From NCBI RefSeq assembly GCF_001468265.1, contig NZ_LNRZ01000009.1, positions 124,001-188,000 on the forward strand: a stretch of DNA of 64,000 nt, read 5' to 3'. The notes under the pieces were generated by a model. That model saw only the letters and a list, made by a program, of their open reading frames with translations. It did no database searches and was not told where the DNA came from. Both the position numbers and the translations under genes were made by a program. Positions 24,596-34,639 of this stretch are shown piece by piece. This stretch comes from Sphingopyxis sp. H050. Lineage in GTDB: Bacteria; Pseudomonadota; Alphaproteobacteria; Sphingomonadales; Sphingomonadaceae. Position 1 is the first letter of the stretch; every line of letters begins with the position of its first letter.

Positions 24596-24754
24596 GGGGC
24601 GGCCAGTTCTCCCGCGTCCTCCATCGAGAAACGCCAAATCGGACCTAGTTTTCGCTCGCTTTTCGGCGGCCGCGCAAAAAGCGCTTGCAAAGATATAAGC
24701 ACGAATTAGCAACCGGGTATCCGGTCCTTCGGGCCGGCGACGGGGGTCGCATAA

Positions 24755-25489
24755 ATGCGTTTGGGGGGAGTGGCTGCCGGCATTTCGGCGGCCGTTTGCT
24801 GGAGTTTTGCGGGCGCCGCGAGCGCAGCCGAGCCTGTCGTCGCTGACGCGCCCGCCGTTCCCGCTGTCGAAGCGGACTCCATTCCAGCTGCCGCGATCCG
24901 TCCTGACGTTCCGACCATCGTCGCAACGCTCCCCGCGGGCACCGTGCTCTTCGTCATGCTCGACGCCGATCTGTCGACGATGACCGCAAAGCTCGGCGAC
25001 CGCTTCCCGGTGGTGGTGGTCCATGATGTCATCGATCGGGATACGGTCGTCATCCCGAAGGGCGCACCCGGCTATGGCGAGGTCACTTTCACCACCAACA
25101 AGGGCGCGTTCGGCAAACCCGGCATCATCGGCATCACGCTCCGCCAGATGCAGATCGGCGACCGTCAGGTCGCGCTGAGCGGTCGGTACCGCGAGGAAGG
25201 TGCGAACAAGGATGGTGCCACCGCCGCGACGATGTTCGCGGTTGGCGTCTTCTCTGCCCTCATCAAGGGCAAGCCCGGCGTCATCCCGCGCGGCCGCGAG
25301 CTGAAAGCGCGCACCGGCGAGCCGATCGCCTTTACCGTCGGCGTCTCCGCCACCCCGCCCGCGCCGATCGCCGACACCGCCCTGCTGGTCGAGCCAGCGC
25401 CCGCCGCCGCACAGGTCCCGCCCACGGCCGCACCCGAACCACCCGCAGACATACCGACAACCGAAGCACCAACAGGAGGACAGCAATGA
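24755..25489 (+). CDS. Secreted protein of unknown function
   Basis: The 244-residue protein has a signal peptide (to about AASAAE) and a core beta domain (~55-195) with LPAGTVLFVMLDADLSTMTA, VIPKGAPGYGEVTFT and LRQMQIGDRQVALSGRYREE. The VIPKGxxGYGEV pattern recalls the barrel of conjugative VirB10/TrbI-type proteins, but no other secretion genes are present. The C-terminus is Pro/Ala-rich and disordered. It overlaps the next gene by four bases, so the pair is translationally coupled. Confidence 0.75.
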   Translation: MRLGGVAAGISAAVCWSFAGAASAAEPVVADAPAVPAVEADSIPAAAIRPDVPTIVATLPAGTVLFVMLDADLSTMTAKLGDRFPVVVVHDVIDRDTVVIPKGAPGYGEVTFTTNKGAFGKPGIIGITLRQMQIGDRQVALSGRYREEGANKDGATAATMFAVGVFSALIKGKPGVIPRGRELKARTGEPIAFTVGVSATPPAPIADTALLVEPAPAAAQVPPTAAPEPPADIPTTEAPTGGQQ

Positions 25490-26202
25490 AGTTCACACCC
25501 GCCAAGGCCGGCCTGGCAATTTTCGCCGCGTCGTGCATCGCCGCCGCACCGGCGATCGCACAGGACAGCAGCGCGCCCGCCGAAGCCGCGCCCGTCGCCG
25601 AGGCGGCGAGCGTTGCTCCCGAGGCCGCTGCGCCCGCCGCCCCGCCGCCTGCGTGCGAGCTGCACATCTTCCCGACGCTGGAGGGTCAGGCGATGACCAC
25701 CGGCTGGCTATCGGGCTTCGGCATCGTCGGCGCGGTCGCCGACGCCGCGTCGAACAAGAACCGCAACATCAGCGACGCCGATTACCTCAAGGACGCGCTC
25801 GGCCCGCAGATGCAGATCGACGCGCTCAATTCGATCAACGTCGTCGAGGCGCTCAAGCTGCCGCCGTCGCAGGTCATCTTCGAAACGCCGATCGCCGACC
25901 GCAAGATCACGACCAAGGCCGCAACGCGCCTCAGCACGTCGAAGGCGCCCTGCTATGTCGAGCTGGTGATCACCCAGAATTTCTACACCAAGAAGGCGAT
26001 CTACGGCCGTTCGCTCAACAACCGTTTCATCGTCAAGGACTTCCGCACCGGCAAGGACAAGGCGGCGCTGGTCAAGGGCCGCGGCGGCAACGGCCTGTCG
26101 CACTTCCCGCCGAAGACCACCGACGAGACCGAGGCGGCCGAGACCGAGCTGCGCGAAGTGTTCGTCAAGAACTTCATCGAATTCGCCAAGGGCGTGAAAT
26201 AA
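25486..26202 (+). CDS. Secreted protein of unknown function
   Basis: The 238-residue protein has a signal peptide (MKFTPAKAGLAIFAASCIAA...AIAQ), a long Ala/Pro/Glu linker (25-60) and a soluble domain from CELHIFPTLEGQAM to the end, with two Cys (CELH, CYVEL) that may pair. Its start lies in the stop of the preceding gene. GGAGGA before the ATG gives a strong ribosome site. I do not recognise the family. Confidence 0.75.
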   Translation: MKFTPAKAGLAIFAASCIAAAPAIAQDSSAPAEAAPVAEAASVAPEAAAPAAPPPACELHIFPTLEGQAMTTGWLSGFGIVGAVADAASNKNRNISDADYLKDALGPQMQIDALNSINVVEALKLPPSQVIFETPIADRKITTKAATRLSTSKAPCYVELVITQNFYTKKAIYGRSLNNRFIVKDFRTGKDKAALVKGRGGNGLSHFPPKTTDETEAAETELREVFVKNFIEFAKGVK

Positions 26203-26248
26203 GCCCCACGCCGCGGGGCGGCTCGCCCGCCCCGCCGCTGCCTCTTCG

Positions 26249-27166
26249 ATGGAGTCCTTCGTGCGCGCCCTGACCACCTTTCTCCTCGCCGCATCGCTGA
26301 TTCCGGCCGCGGCGCTCGCCAAGCCGAAGGAACCCGACGCCCCCGCCACCATCGCCGCGCGCGAGCGGCAGGCGCCCGGCGGACGCGAGGCGATGGTCGG
26401 CCTCGCCCAGACCGAGATCGAGGTCAGCATCGACGTCGGCCGCGTCGCGGCCTCGACCGGCGGCGACCTGATCGGCGCGCTGATCATCTCGGGCATGGAC
26501 GACAAGCGCGCGCGGCTGCAGGATTCGGCGACCGGGCGCGCCGAGGCGGCGGTCGCGCCGCTGCGCGATGCGCTGCAGGGCTACAATGTCGACGCCCTCG
26601 CGCTTGCGGCGACCAAGGCCGCCCTCGAAAAGCCCGACTGGTTCGGCCTGCAGACGATCGCGCCGACCAAGGATGTGTCGCCCGGCGCGCGGCGCAGCTT
26701 CGCCGCCAATGCCGCGACGCCGCAGGCTGCGTTCGTCAGCTATCATTATGCGCTGTCGCCCGACTTCACCCAGATCCGCGTTACCGCCGACATCCGGATC
26801 GAGCACAAGGCCGCACCGAAGGGCGGCGTGTCGCCGCTCTTTTATCGCCAGACGGTGACCAGCGTCGTCCAACTGGCCAGGCGCAGCTACGATCACCGCG
26901 AGAATGTTGCGCTGTGGAGCGCCGACGGCGGCAAGCTCGCCAAGGCGGCACTGACCGCCGGCTTTGCCGAGATCGAACGGTTGATCCCTTACGCGCTCGA
27001 CCTCGGCCCCGCCGACATCAAGGCCTTTACCGCCAAGGACCGCGAAAAGGGCTTCGGCGCCGGCCTCTATGGCCCGCTCGTCGCGCGCGACGCCGACAAT
27101 CCGGAGAATCTGACGATCTGGACCAAGGACGGCCTCGTCCACATCCGCACGCTGCCGGTCGGCTAG
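26249..27166 (+). CDS. Secreted protein of unknown function
   Basis: The 305-residue protein has an N-terminal signal peptide (FVRALTTFLLAASLIPAAAL). The mature part is mixed alpha/beta with GGDLIGALIISGMDD and YHYALSPDFTQIRVTADIRI, the latter suggesting beta strands of an outer-membrane-facing or periplasmic domain. It lies 46 bp behind the previous secreted gene in the same direction and is probably co-transcribed. No homology is recognised. Confidence 0.7.
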   Translation: MESFVRALTTFLLAASLIPAAALAKPKEPDAPATIAARERQAPGGREAMVGLAQTEIEVSIDVGRVAASTGGDLIGALIISGMDDKRARLQDSATGRAEAAVAPLRDALQGYNVDALALAATKAALEKPDWFGLQTIAPTKDVSPGARRSFAANAATPQAAFVSYHYALSPDFTQIRVTADIRIEHKAAPKGGVSPLFYRQTVTSVVQLARRSYDHRENVALWSADGGKLAKAALTAGFAEIERLIPYALDLGPADIKAFTAKDREKGFGAGLYGPLVARDADNPENLTIWTKDGLVHIRTLPVG

Positions 27167-27202
27167 GATCCAGCACCCGACGTCAGGCCCCGCTCTTGTC
27201 GT

Positions 27203-28093
27203 TCAATTTCCCGCAATGATCCGATCGCGCTGATAGCCGATCACGCCCGGGATCGCGGTGATCCGGTCGACGCCGACGCCGAAATAATTGGGAAACGGCC
27301 CTGCGGCGCGCATCTGCGCGGGCACGATCTTGTACGACGCCAGCCGCGGGTCGATACTCGCGCCGGCGCGCGGCAGCTCCCAACTGACCGCATTCATTTC
27401 GGGCGGCAGGTCGAGGTCGGTTTTGGGAACCGGCCGCCCCTCGGCCTTCGCCTTCGCGCGCTCGTCCATCCAGTTCAGCCGCATCATCCCGGCATGGACG
27501 ATCGTCTTTTCGGGCACCTCGAACTCAATCGACCCCATGCACATGCAGGTGCCGCCCGCGCCGTTGGCGTTGAAGATGATCGGGCCATAAAAGACATATC
27601 GTCCAGGCTTCACCTTGTGGACAAAGGTCGAGCGGCCATCCTTCTTTGCAAAGCGCTCGAACGGACCGACCTGCACCATATTCTCGCGGTCGATCGGTGC
27701 GAAGGCCAGATTGGCGTCGGTCGGCTCGACGGGCTCGACCGGCCGCTTCTTGGGCCGCTGCCCATCCCTGGCCCTGTCCCAGGCCGCAACATTACCGGCC
27801 CAGTCCTTGTGCCGCCGCTCCCATTTCTCGCGCGCCTTGACCAGAGCCTCGCCGCGGCGGCGCACATAGTCGGCGCGGTCCGCGTCCGTCGGGCGCCGCA
27901 GCAAGGTCAGCCCAAAGGAAAACATCGAGCTATCGGAATTGGTCTGCAGGATGACATAGCTCGCGTTCGGATCGAGCGCGATCACCTGCTTGTCGCCGAC
28001 GGGCGCATAGTCGTCGCCGTCGGCGCCGGCCGCCGCGGCGGGAAGCACAGCGGCGAACAGCGCGAGCGCAGACAGCCAGGGCCGCATGATCAT
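27203..28093 (-). CDS. Secreted protein of unknown function
   Basis: 296 residues from the ATG at 28093, which overlaps the stop of the upstream gene (ATGA). A signal peptide (MIMRPWLSALALFAAVLPAA) is followed by a beta-rich body with DPNASYVILQTNSDSSMFSF, then HKVKPGRYVFYGP and TCMCMGSIEFEVPEKTIVHA. Such a PGxYxFYG pattern followed by a surface strand occurs in DUF-type envelope proteins, but I cannot name the family. Confidence 0.7.
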   Translation of the reverse strand: MIMRPWLSALALFAAVLPAAAAGADGDDYAPVGDKQVIALDPNASYVILQTNSDSSMFSFGLTLLRRPTDADRADYVRRRGEALVKAREKWERRHKDWAGNVAAWDRARDGQRPKKRPVEPVEPTDANLAFAPIDRENMVQVGPFERFAKKDGRSTFVHKVKPGRYVFYGPIIFNANGAGGTCMCMGSIEFEVPEKTIVHAGMMRLNWMDERAKAKAEGRPVPKTDLDLPPEMNAVSWELPRAGASIDPRLASYKIVPAQMRAAGPFPNYFGVGVDRITAIPGVIGYQRDRIIAGN

Positions 28094-28746
28094 CGCCCCA
28101 GCGCCGCGGTTGCCGGGCGCGGTCCCGATGCGACACGCGCCTGCTGTTTCAGAAACGCCTGCCGCGCCTCCTCGGGCAGGCCGCCGAAACCCTCTTCGAA
28201 ATTGAACGTCTGCCACATATCCTTGGGCAGGCCGAAGCGGTCATAGCCCTTGTGGAACATACAGCGGCGCATGTTCACGCGGCGCATCGCGCGCAGCTGC
28301 GCCGAGCCGACGATCGCGGCGATCATCACGTTCGCAAGCGCGCCGCCGATCAGTCCGGGCGCCGTGCTGTTATAGGGATAGGGCACATCGCTGTTGCCGA
28401 AAGGGCTCGCCAGCCCGCGCGACAGGCCGTCGCACTCGCGAAGGTCAGCCAGCGCCTCTGCAAAACTCGTGTCGGCGCGGTTGAAATAATAATATTTGTC
28501 GAAGTCCTTCTCCCATTTGGGGTCGGGCGTGAAGGCCAGCACGGGCATCGGGATCGTGGCGGGGTCGATCGCCTCGTCGGTGGGGGGCAGCACCACCGTG
28601 GCGGTCACGTCTTCGCCATCGCTGACCGCATCGTTCGCCTCCTGCGCCGCGCTCGGCGCCGCTGCCAGCGCCAGCGCCCCGACCAGCGCCGCGCGCGTCA
28701 AGGCTCCCGCTCTCCGATGCCGCATCCCCGCTCTCCCCCGACTCAT
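28090..28746 (-). CDS. Secreted protein of unknown function
   Basis: The 218-residue protein has a signal-like N-terminus (RRAGALTRAALVGALALAAA, cleaved near SAAQ), an acidic linker and a domain with KYYYFNRADTSFAEALADLR and RRCMFHKGYDRFGLPKDMW. A Gly/Ala-rich hydrophobic segment (LIGGALANVMIAAIVGSA) in the middle could be membrane-associated. It is coupled to the downstream secreted gene and ends this unit before gatB. The family is not recognised. Confidence 0.7.
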   Translation of the reverse strand: MSRGRAGMRHRRAGALTRAALVGALALAAAPSAAQEANDAVSDGEDVTATVVLPPTDEAIDPATIPMPVLAFTPDPKWEKDFDKYYYFNRADTSFAEALADLRECDGLSRGLASPFGNSDVPYPYNSTAPGLIGGALANVMIAAIVGSAQLRAMRRVNMRRCMFHKGYDRFGLPKDMWQTFNFEEGFGGLPEEARQAFLKQQARVASGPRPATAALGR

Positions 28747-28773
28747 ACGCAGGAGATTAAGCGGCGCAACGCG

Positions 28774-30240
28774 TTAGGCCAGCGCCTTTTTCAGCAGCTC
28801 GTTCACCACCTGCGGGTTCGCCTTGCCCTGCATCGCCTTCATCGTCTGGCCGACGAAGAAGCCGAACAGCGCTTCCTTGCCGCCCTTATACTGCTCGACC
28901 TTGTCGGCGTTGGCGGCCAGGATCTTGGCGATTTCGGCCTCGATCGCGCCGGTATCGCTGGTCTGCTTGAGGCCATCGCGCTCGACGATCACGCCCGCCG
29001 CGTCGCCGCTCTCCAGCATCTTCTCGAACACCTGCTTGGCGATCGTGCCGGAAATCGTGCCGTCGGCGACCAGCCCAAGCAATTCGGCCGCCTGCGCCGG
29101 ACTGACCGGCGATTCGGTAATGTCCTTGCCGAGGCGGTTGAGCGCGCCGAACAGCTCGCTCGTCACCCAGTTCGCAGCCGCCACCGGCTTCGCGCCCGCT
29201 TCGAGCAACGCATCGAACCAGCGCGCCGCCTCGACCTCGGCGGTCAGCACATCGGCGTTATAGGCGCTGATGCCCGCCGCCAGATAGCGCGCACGCTTGG
29301 CGTCGGGCAGTTCGGGCAGGCTCGCGCGGCACTCGGCCAGAAACGCCTCGTCGAGTTCGAGCGGCAACAGGTCGGGATCGGGGAAGTAGCGATAATCATG
29401 CGCGTCTTCCTTCGAGCGCATCGAGCGCGTCTCGTTGCGGTCTGGATCGTAGAGCCGCGTTTCCTGCACCACCGTGCCGCCACTTTCGATCAGCGCAACC
29501 TGGCGCTTCGCCTCGCCCTCGATCACCGCCATCACGAAGCGCACCGAATTGACATTCTTCGTCTCGGTGCGCGTCCCGAATTCGTCGCCGGGTCGCCGCA
29601 CGCTGACGTTGACGTCGGCGCGCATCGAGCCTTCTTCCATATTGCCATCGCACGATCCGACATAGCGCAGGATCGAGCGCAGCTTGCGGACATAGGCGCC
29701 GGCCTCGGCGGGCGAGCGCATGTCGGGGCGCGAGACGATCTCCATCAGCGCGACCCCCGAGCGGTTGAGGTCGACGTAGGACATCGTCGGATGCTGGTCG
29801 TGCATCAGCTTGCCAGCGTCCTGCTCGACATGGATGCGCTCGATCCCGATCACCTTGTCGGCCGGGATGCCGGCTTTCTCGTCAGCTGCGATCGTCAGCG
29901 AACCTTCGCCGACAAGCGGATGATAAAGCTGCGAAATCTGATAGCCCTGCGGCAGGTCGGCGTAGAAATAATTCTTGCGGTCGAACCGCGACCATGTGTT
30001 GATCTGCGCCTCGATCGCCATGCCGGTGCGCACCGCCTGGCGGATGCACTCGCGGTTCGGCACCGGCAGCATCCCCGGCATCGCGGCGTCGACAAGCGAC
30101 ACCTGCGTGTTCGGCTCGGCCCCGAACGCCGTCGCGGCGCCCGAGAACAGCTTGGCGTTGGAGGTGACCTGCGCATGGACCTCGAGGCCGATCACGACCT
30201 CCCACTCGCCGGTTTCGCCTTTGATGCGATAATCAGACAT
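28774..30240 (-). CDS. gatB: Aspartyl/glutamyl-tRNA(Asn/Gln) amidotransferase subunit B
   Basis: The 488-residue kinase/tRNA-binding subunit of GatCAB, which converts misacylated Glu-tRNA(Gln) or Asp-tRNA(Asn) to the amidated form. Visible: [73 protein letters not shown], and the YqeY-like tail from FEKMLESGD to the end. The subunits lie in order gatC-gatA-gatB on the minus strand, separated from gatA by paired palindromic repeats. Confidence 0.97.
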   Translation of the reverse strand: MSDYRIKGETGEWEVVIGLEVHAQVTSNAKLFSGAATAFGAEPNTQVSLVDAAMPGMLPVPNRECIRQAVRTGMAIEAQINTWSRFDRKNYFYADLPQGYQISQLYHPLVGEGSLTIAADEKAGIPADKVIGIERIHVEQDAGKLMHDQHPTMSYVDLNRSGVALMEIVSRPDMRSPAEAGAYVRKLRSILRYVGSCDGNMEEGSMRADVNVSVRRPGDEFGTRTETKNVNSVRFVMAVIEGEAKRQVALIESGGTVVQETRLYDPDRNETRSMRSKEDAHDYRYFPDPDLLPLELDEAFLAECRASLPELPDAKRARYLAAGISAYNADVLTAEVEAARWFDALLEAGAKPVAAANWVTSELFGALNRLGKDITESPVSPAQAAELLGLVADGTISGTIAKQVFEKMLESGDAAGVIVERDGLKQTSDTGAIEAEIAKILAANADKVEQYKGGKEALFGFFVGQTMKAMQGKANPQVVNELLKKALA

Positions 30241-30253
30241 ATCAAATCCTTAG

Positions 30254-30340
30254 TGTGTCCCCGCGAAGGCGGGGACCCATCTCTCACCGCCTCCAACCAG
30301 AACCATCCGGAGATGGACCCCAGCCTTCGCGGGGGAACAC
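30254..30340. repeat. Pair of inverted palindromic repeats between gatA and gatB
   Basis: GTCCCCGCGAAGGCGGGGACCC (30257-30278) and GGACCCCAGCCTTCGCGGGGG (30316-30336) are opposite copies of the repeat seen at 8190 and 53751, forming a larger stem. Confidence 0.75.
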
Positions 30341-30349
30341 CTCATTAAT

Positions 30350-31831
30350 TCACCACCACTTCTCCGCCCGCGCCGTAAACCCGGCGCGTTCCTCGATCGC
30401 CAGACCCGCGTTCAGCACACCCTGCTCGTCGAAGGCCTTGCCGATGATCTGCAACCCCAGCGGCAGCCCGTCGCGGTTCAGCGCCGCGGGAACCGACATC
30501 GCTGGCAGCCCCGCGAGGCTCGCGGGGACCGCGAACACGTCGTTGAGGTACATCGCCAGCGGATCGGCCATCTTCTCGCCGAGCCCAAACGCCGCCGACG
30601 GCGCGGTCGGCGCTAGGATTACGTCGCACGACGCAAAAGCCTGTTCGAAATCGCGCGCGATCAGCGTCCGCACCTTCTGCGCCTGCGTATAATAGGCGTC
30701 GTAGAAGCCCGCCGACAGCACATAGGTGCCGATCATGATGCGGCGCTTGACCTCCGCCCCGAAACCGTCGGCGCGCGTCGCGGCGTACATGTCCTGCAAC
30801 CCCGCGCCCTGCGGCAGGTCGCGGAGGCCGTAACGCACCCCGTCATAGCGCGCGAGGTTCGACGACGCCTCGGCGGGCGCGATGATATAGTAGGTCGGCA
30901 GCGCATATTTGGTGTGCGGCAGGCTGATCTCGACGACCTCGGCCCCCGCATCCTTCAGCATCGCAATGCCGGCATCCCACATCGCGTCGATCTCGGGATC
31001 GATGCCCTCCAAGCGATATTCTTTGGGAATACCGACCGTCTTGCCCTTGAGATCGCTCGACAAAGCCGCTTCCCAATTCGGCACGGGCAGGTCGAGGCTG
31101 GTCGCGTCCTTCGGATCGAAACCCGCCATATTCTCGAGCATGATCGCGCAGTCCTTGACGTCGCGCGCCATCGGCCCCGCCTGGTCGAGCGAGCTCGCGA
31201 ACGCCACGATGCCCCAGCGCGAGCAGCGGCCATAGGTCGGCTTGATCCCCGAAATGCCGGTGAAGGCCGCGGGCTGGCGGATCGAGCCGCCGGTGTCGGT
31301 CCCCGTCGCCGCGGGGCACAGCCGCGCCGCGATTGCGGTCGATGACCCGCCCGACGAACCGCCCGGCGCGAGCGCGGCATTGCCGCCATCCTTGCGCCGC
31401 CACGGGCTGATCACATTGCCGAAGTAGGAGGTCTCGTTCGACGAACCCATCGCGAACTGGTCGAGGTTCAGCTTGCCGAGCATCCCCGCGCCCGCGTCCC
31501 ACAGCTTCTGCGAAACCGTGGACTCGTACCGCGGCACGAAACCCTCGAGCATATGGCTCGCCGCGGTCGTCTGGACGCCGTTCGTCGCGAACAGATCCTT
31601 CATCCCGATCGGCACGCCCGACAGCGGCTTCAGCGTTCCCGCCGCGCGGTCGGCATCGGCCTGTCTGGCCGCCGCCAGCGCATGCTCGGGCGTCTCGACG
31701 ATGAACGCATTGAGCGCCTTCGCGCCCGCGACATTGGTATTGAACGCCTCCGCCACTTCGACAGCGGAAAAATCGCCCGCGCGGTGCCCGTCGCGGATCT
31801 GCGCTACCGTTAGATTCGTAAGATCAGTCAT
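30350..31831 (-). CDS. gatA: Aspartyl/glutamyl-tRNA(Asn/Gln) amidotransferase subunit A
   Basis: The 493-residue amidase-signature subunit releases ammonia from glutamine for GatCAB. The catalytic Lys lies in [10 protein letters not shown], and the Ser-rich loop [20 protein letters not shown] holds the cis-Ser and nucleophilic Ser. [12 protein letters not shown] follows. I choose the ATG at 31831, directly behind GGAC; a TTG two codons upstream is possible. Normal length. Confidence 0.97.
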   Translation of the reverse strand: MTDLTNLTVAQIRDGHRAGDFSAVEVAEAFNTNVAGAKALNAFIVETPEHALAAARQADADRAAGTLKPLSGVPIGMKDLFATNGVQTTAASHMLEGFVPRYESTVSQKLWDAGAGMLGKLNLDQFAMGSSNETSYFGNVISPWRRKDGGNAALAPGGSSGGSSTAIAARLCPAATGTDTGGSIRQPAAFTGISGIKPTYGRCSRWGIVAFASSLDQAGPMARDVKDCAIMLENMAGFDPKDATSLDLPVPNWEAALSSDLKGKTVGIPKEYRLEGIDPEIDAMWDAGIAMLKDAGAEVVEISLPHTKYALPTYYIIAPAEASSNLARYDGVRYGLRDLPQGAGLQDMYAATRADGFGAEVKRRIMIGTYVLSAGFYDAYYTQAQKVRTLIARDFEQAFASCDVILAPTAPSAAFGLGEKMADPLAMYLNDVFAVPASLAGLPAMSVPAALNRDGLPLGLQIIGKAFDEQGVLNAGLAIEERAGFTARAEKWW

Positions 31832-31844
31832 GTCCAAAATCCGT

Positions 31845-31924
31845 TCGCCCTGAGCTTGTCGAAGGGCTGTTCTTGTCTTTGAGCGTTGAAGAAGGACGGT
31901 CCTTCGACAAGCTCAGGACAAACG
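31845..31924. repeat. Inverted pair of GAGCTTGTCGAAGG repeats between gatC and gatA
   Basis: CCGTTCGCCCTGAGCTTGTC (31845-) and the opposite GACAAGCTCAGGACAAACGG (-31924) flank a spacer. The same pair occurs at 22257-22336 and 57055-57136. Confidence 0.75.
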
Positions 31925-31945
31925 GGGAGAGTGTGGCGCGGGCCA

Positions 31946-32248
31946 TCATTCGATCACCTTCGGCACCCCAAAGAAGCCGTGCATCGCCGCCGGCGCATTC
32001 GCCAGAATATCGTCGCGGCGGTTGCCGCCGGTCAGCGGGTCAGCGTCGACGACATCGTCGCGCAGCCGCAGCTTGTTCGGGATCACCGCGGTCATCGGCT
32101 CGACCCCGGTCACATCGACTTCGCCGAGTTGCTCGACCCAGCCCAAGATGCCGTTGAGTTCGCCTTCCATCGCGGCGGCTTCGGCATCGCTGATCGCGAT
32201 ACGCGCCAGCGACGCTATTTTCCTGACTGTTGCCTGATCGATTGCCAT
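31946..32248 (-). CDS. gatC: Aspartyl/glutamyl-tRNA(Asn/Gln) amidotransferase subunit C
   Basis: The 100-residue small subunit stabilises GatA-Gat[19 protein letters not shown] at the N-terminus, [20 protein letters not shown] and [10 protein letters not shown] are family hallmarks; the C-terminus [16 protein letters not shown] is also typical. The ATG at 32248 aligns with the family start; the upstream in-frame extension to 32305 does not. Confidence 0.96.
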   Translation of the reverse strand: MAIDQATVRKIASLARIAISDAEAAAMEGELNGILGWVEQLGEVDVTGVEPMTAVIPNKLRLRDDVVDADPLTGGNRRDDILANAPAAMHGFFGVPKVIE

Positions 32249-32458
32249 TGGTGTCGCCTTATCGGGAGAAGCTGGGCCGCTAGCATCACCGCCGGATCGC
32301 TTCAACCATCATCCTCCCAGTGGCTAAGCGCAGTGCCAATGTGACCGCGCCTGGACGACATGGTGGAAGAGAGGCGAGGATCCCATCACGCGCCATTTGA
32401 AGCGTCCGGCATGACCGGCTAGAGAGCCTGAAAATCCTCTCCCCCCACTGGAGCCCCA

Positions 32459-33736
32459 ATGGCCCGCAAATTTCTTTACCTGATTGCCGCGATCATCATC
32501 CTCATCCTCGGCTTCGGCATCGCCTATCAGCTCAATCCCGGCTGGTTCGGCCGCGTCGCCTTCGTGCCGTCGAGCGAGTTCGTCGAGCAGAAGGCGGCCG
32601 CACCCAACGCCTATGACGATCCGAAAATGTGGTTCGCGCGGCCGGGCCTCGAAAACGACCCGTCCGCCTGGCGCCCGCCCGCGGATGGCGCGGAAGCGGC
32701 CAAGGCAAGCGACAAGCTGATCCCGCCCGCCAAAGCCGCAACCCCCGCCGAAGCCGCCGAAGAGGCTGCGCCCAGGGGCGACGCCGCGATCTTCTTCGTC
32801 CACCCGACCAGCTACTACAGCAAGGCGAGCTGGAACGCCCCGCTGGACGACGCCGACGCCAATTACCGCGCCACGCTGTTCATGCAGGGCATGGCGAGCG
32901 CGTTCGGCGACGCGGGCGAGGTCTGGGCGCCCCGCTATCGCCAGGCCACCTTGGGGGCCTTCCTCGCCACCGACCGCGTCACCGCGGGCAAGGCGATCGA
33001 CGCCGCCTACCGCGACGTCGAGCAAGCCTTCGACGCTTTCCTCGCATCGATCCCGAAGAACCAGCCGATCATCCTCGCGGGCCACAGCCAGGGTGCGCTG
33101 CACCTCACCACCCTGCTCAAGAACCGCATCGCCGGCACGCCGCTCGCCAAGCGGATCGTCGCCGCTTACGTCATCGGCTGGCCGATCAGCGTCGACACCG
33201 ACCTCGCCGGCCTTGGCCTCCCCGCGTGCGAAACGCCCGAGCAGAAAGGCTGCATCCTCAGCTGGGCGACCTTCGCCGAACCCGCCGATCCGGTCATGGT
33301 GCTCGACGCCTATGACGGCACGATCGGCTTCGACGGCCGCCCGCGCGCCGGCACGCGGATGCTCTGCACCAATCCGCTCACCGGCATTCCCGACACCGCC
33401 GCCGATGCGAAAGCGAATATCGGCACGCTGAAACCCAGCGAAGGCTTCAAGGCGGGCAATCTGGTCGCGGGCAGGATCGGCGCCAAATGCGACGACACGC
33501 GCGGCCTGCTGATGATCGGCGATGCCGAGATCGCGAAGGATTATGCGCCGAGCTACGTCCTGCCCGGCAATAATTATCATGTGTTCGACATCACCCTGTT
33601 CTGGGCGAATGTCCGCGCCGACGTGCTGCGCCGCCTCGCGACCTACGAAGGCAAGCCCTCGCCGGTCGCGCCCGCGGCGGCGCCGCTGCCGGCGCCAGCG
33701 ACCGCGACGTCCGCATCGGAGAAAGCAAAATCCTAA
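32459..33736 (+). CDS. DUF3089 family alpha/beta-hydrolase-like membrane-anchored protein
   Basis: The 425-residue protein has an N-terminal anchor helix ([19 protein letters not shown]) and the DUF3089 pattern: [33 protein letters not shown], then the nucleophile elbow [16 protein letters not shown]. The C-terminus [20 protein letters not shown] is typical, followed by a Pro/Ala tail. The GHSQG motif suggests a lipase/esterase-like activity, but the substrate is unknown. It is divergent from gatC. Confidence 0.85.
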   Translation: MARKFLYLIAAIIILILGFGIAYQLNPGWFGRVAFVPSSEFVEQKAAAPNAYDDPKMWFARPGLENDPSAWRPPADGAEAAKASDKLIPPAKAATPAEAAEEAAPRGDAAIFFVHPTSYYSKASWNAPLDDADANYRATLFMQGMASAFGDAGEVWAPRYRQATLGAFLATDRVTAGKAIDAAYRDVEQAFDAFLASIPKNQPIILAGHSQGALHLTTLLKNRIAGTPLAKRIVAAYVIGWPISVDTDLAGLGLPACETPEQKGCILSWATFAEPADPVMVLDAYDGTIGFDGRPRAGTRMLCTNPLTGIPDTAADAKANIGTLKPSEGFKAGNLVAGRIGAKCDDTRGLLMIGDAEIAKDYAPSYVLPGNNYHVFDITLFWANVRADVLRRLATYEGKPSPVAPAAAPLPAPATATSASEKAKS

Positions 33737-33737
33737 G

Positions 33738-33820
33738 TCCGTTCGCGTCGAGCGAAGTCGAAACACCCCCAGGGCATGCAAATCCGATGGGCATCTCGAC
33801 TTCGCTCGATGCGAACGGGT
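33738..33820. repeat. Inverted pair of TCGAGCGAAGTCGAAAC repeats
   Basis: GTTCGCGTCGAGCGAAGTCG (33741-33760) and the opposite CGACTTCGCTCGATGCGAAC (33797-33816) form an imperfect stem upstream of ruvX. Related copies lie at 37045-37165. Confidence 0.7.
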
Positions 33821-33834
33821 ATGGCGGTCGCCAT

Positions 33835-34293
33835 ATGATCACCACCGCCGCCCCCGATTTCGCCGCCCAGGTCCCGAACGGCGGCCGCCTGATGGGGCTC
33901 GACGTCGGCACCAAGACCATCGGTGTCGCCTTCTGCGACGTAAACTGGTCCTTCGCGACCCCCGACAAGACGATCGTCCGCAAGAAATTCTCGGCCGACC
34001 TCGAGACGCTGAAAGCGCTGATCGCGCAGCACAACATCGTCGGCCTCGTCGTCGGCCTGCCGCTCAACATGGACGGCACCGACAGCCCGCGCACCCAGAG
34101 CACCCGCGCCTTTGCGCGCAACCTCGCGCCGCTCGCCCTCCCCCTCCTCCTCTGGGACGAACGCTGGTCGACCGCCGCGGTCGAACGCGCGATGATCGCC
34201 GCCGACGTCAGCCGGGCAAAAAGGGCGGAACGCGTCGACAGCGCGGCGGCGGCCTTTATCCTGCAGGGCGCGATCGACGCGCTGACGCGCTGA
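33835..34293 (+). CDS. ruvX: Holliday junction resolvase-like / pre-16S rRNA nuclease YqgF
   Basis: The 152-residue RNase H-fold protein shows [19 protein letters not shown] with the first catalytic Asp, [34 protein letters not shown] and the C-terminal Asp in [16 protein letters not shown]. In bacteria YqgF matures 16S rRNA ends. The ATG at 33835 is chosen because the upstream extension is repeat sequence. The next gene follows 9 bp downstream. Confidence 0.95.
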   Translation: MITTAAPDFAAQVPNGGRLMGLDVGTKTIGVAFCDVNWSFATPDKTIVRKKFSADLETLKALIAQHNIVGLVVGLPLNMDGTDSPRTQSTRAFARNLAPLALPLLLWDERWSTAAVERAMIAADVSRAKRAERVDSAAAAFILQGAIDALTR

Positions 34294-34302
34294 GGCGGGG
34301 GA

Positions 34303-34626
34303 TTGCGCTTGGAAAGCCTCATCCTCTGCTGGCTCATCGCCGTGAATCTGCTCGCATTCGTCGAGATGGTGCAAGACAAGCGCCATGCTGAAGCGGGGAT
34401 GCGCCGTACACCCGAGTCCCGGCTGCTTCTCCTGGCCTTTCTCGGCGGCGCGCTGGGGATCGTTACCGCCGCGCGGTTCGCGCGCCACAAGACCCGCAAG
34501 CAGCCCTTTATGACCTGGATGCTGATCTGGCTCTGGCTCGACATCCTATTGCTTGTGCTCTGGTGGCTCGGAATATTGGAGCCATGGCTCGCCTCGGCGC
34601 TTGCCTATTTGCGCGCCGCCACCTAA
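34303..34626 (+). CDS. DUF1294 membrane protein
   Basis: The 107-residue protein has three hydrophobic segments ([51 protein letters not shown]) and the family motif [15 protein letters not shown] with HKTRKQPF. Function unknown. The start appears to be TTG, with GGCGGGGGA directly upstream; no ATG fits. It lies between ruvX and pyrB with tight spacing, probably in one transcript. Confidence 0.85.
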   Translation: MRLESLILCWLIAVNLLAFVEMVQDKRHAEAGMRRTPESRLLLLAFLGGALGIVTAARFARHKTRKQPFMTWMLIWLWLDILLLVLWWLGILEPWLASALAYLRAAT

Positions 34627-34639
34627 ACGCTCGGCTTTA

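Noticed and set aside
28252..30348. A 698-codon plus-strand frame opposite gatB
   Set aside because: Shadow of gatB; composition typical of antisense frames in this genome.
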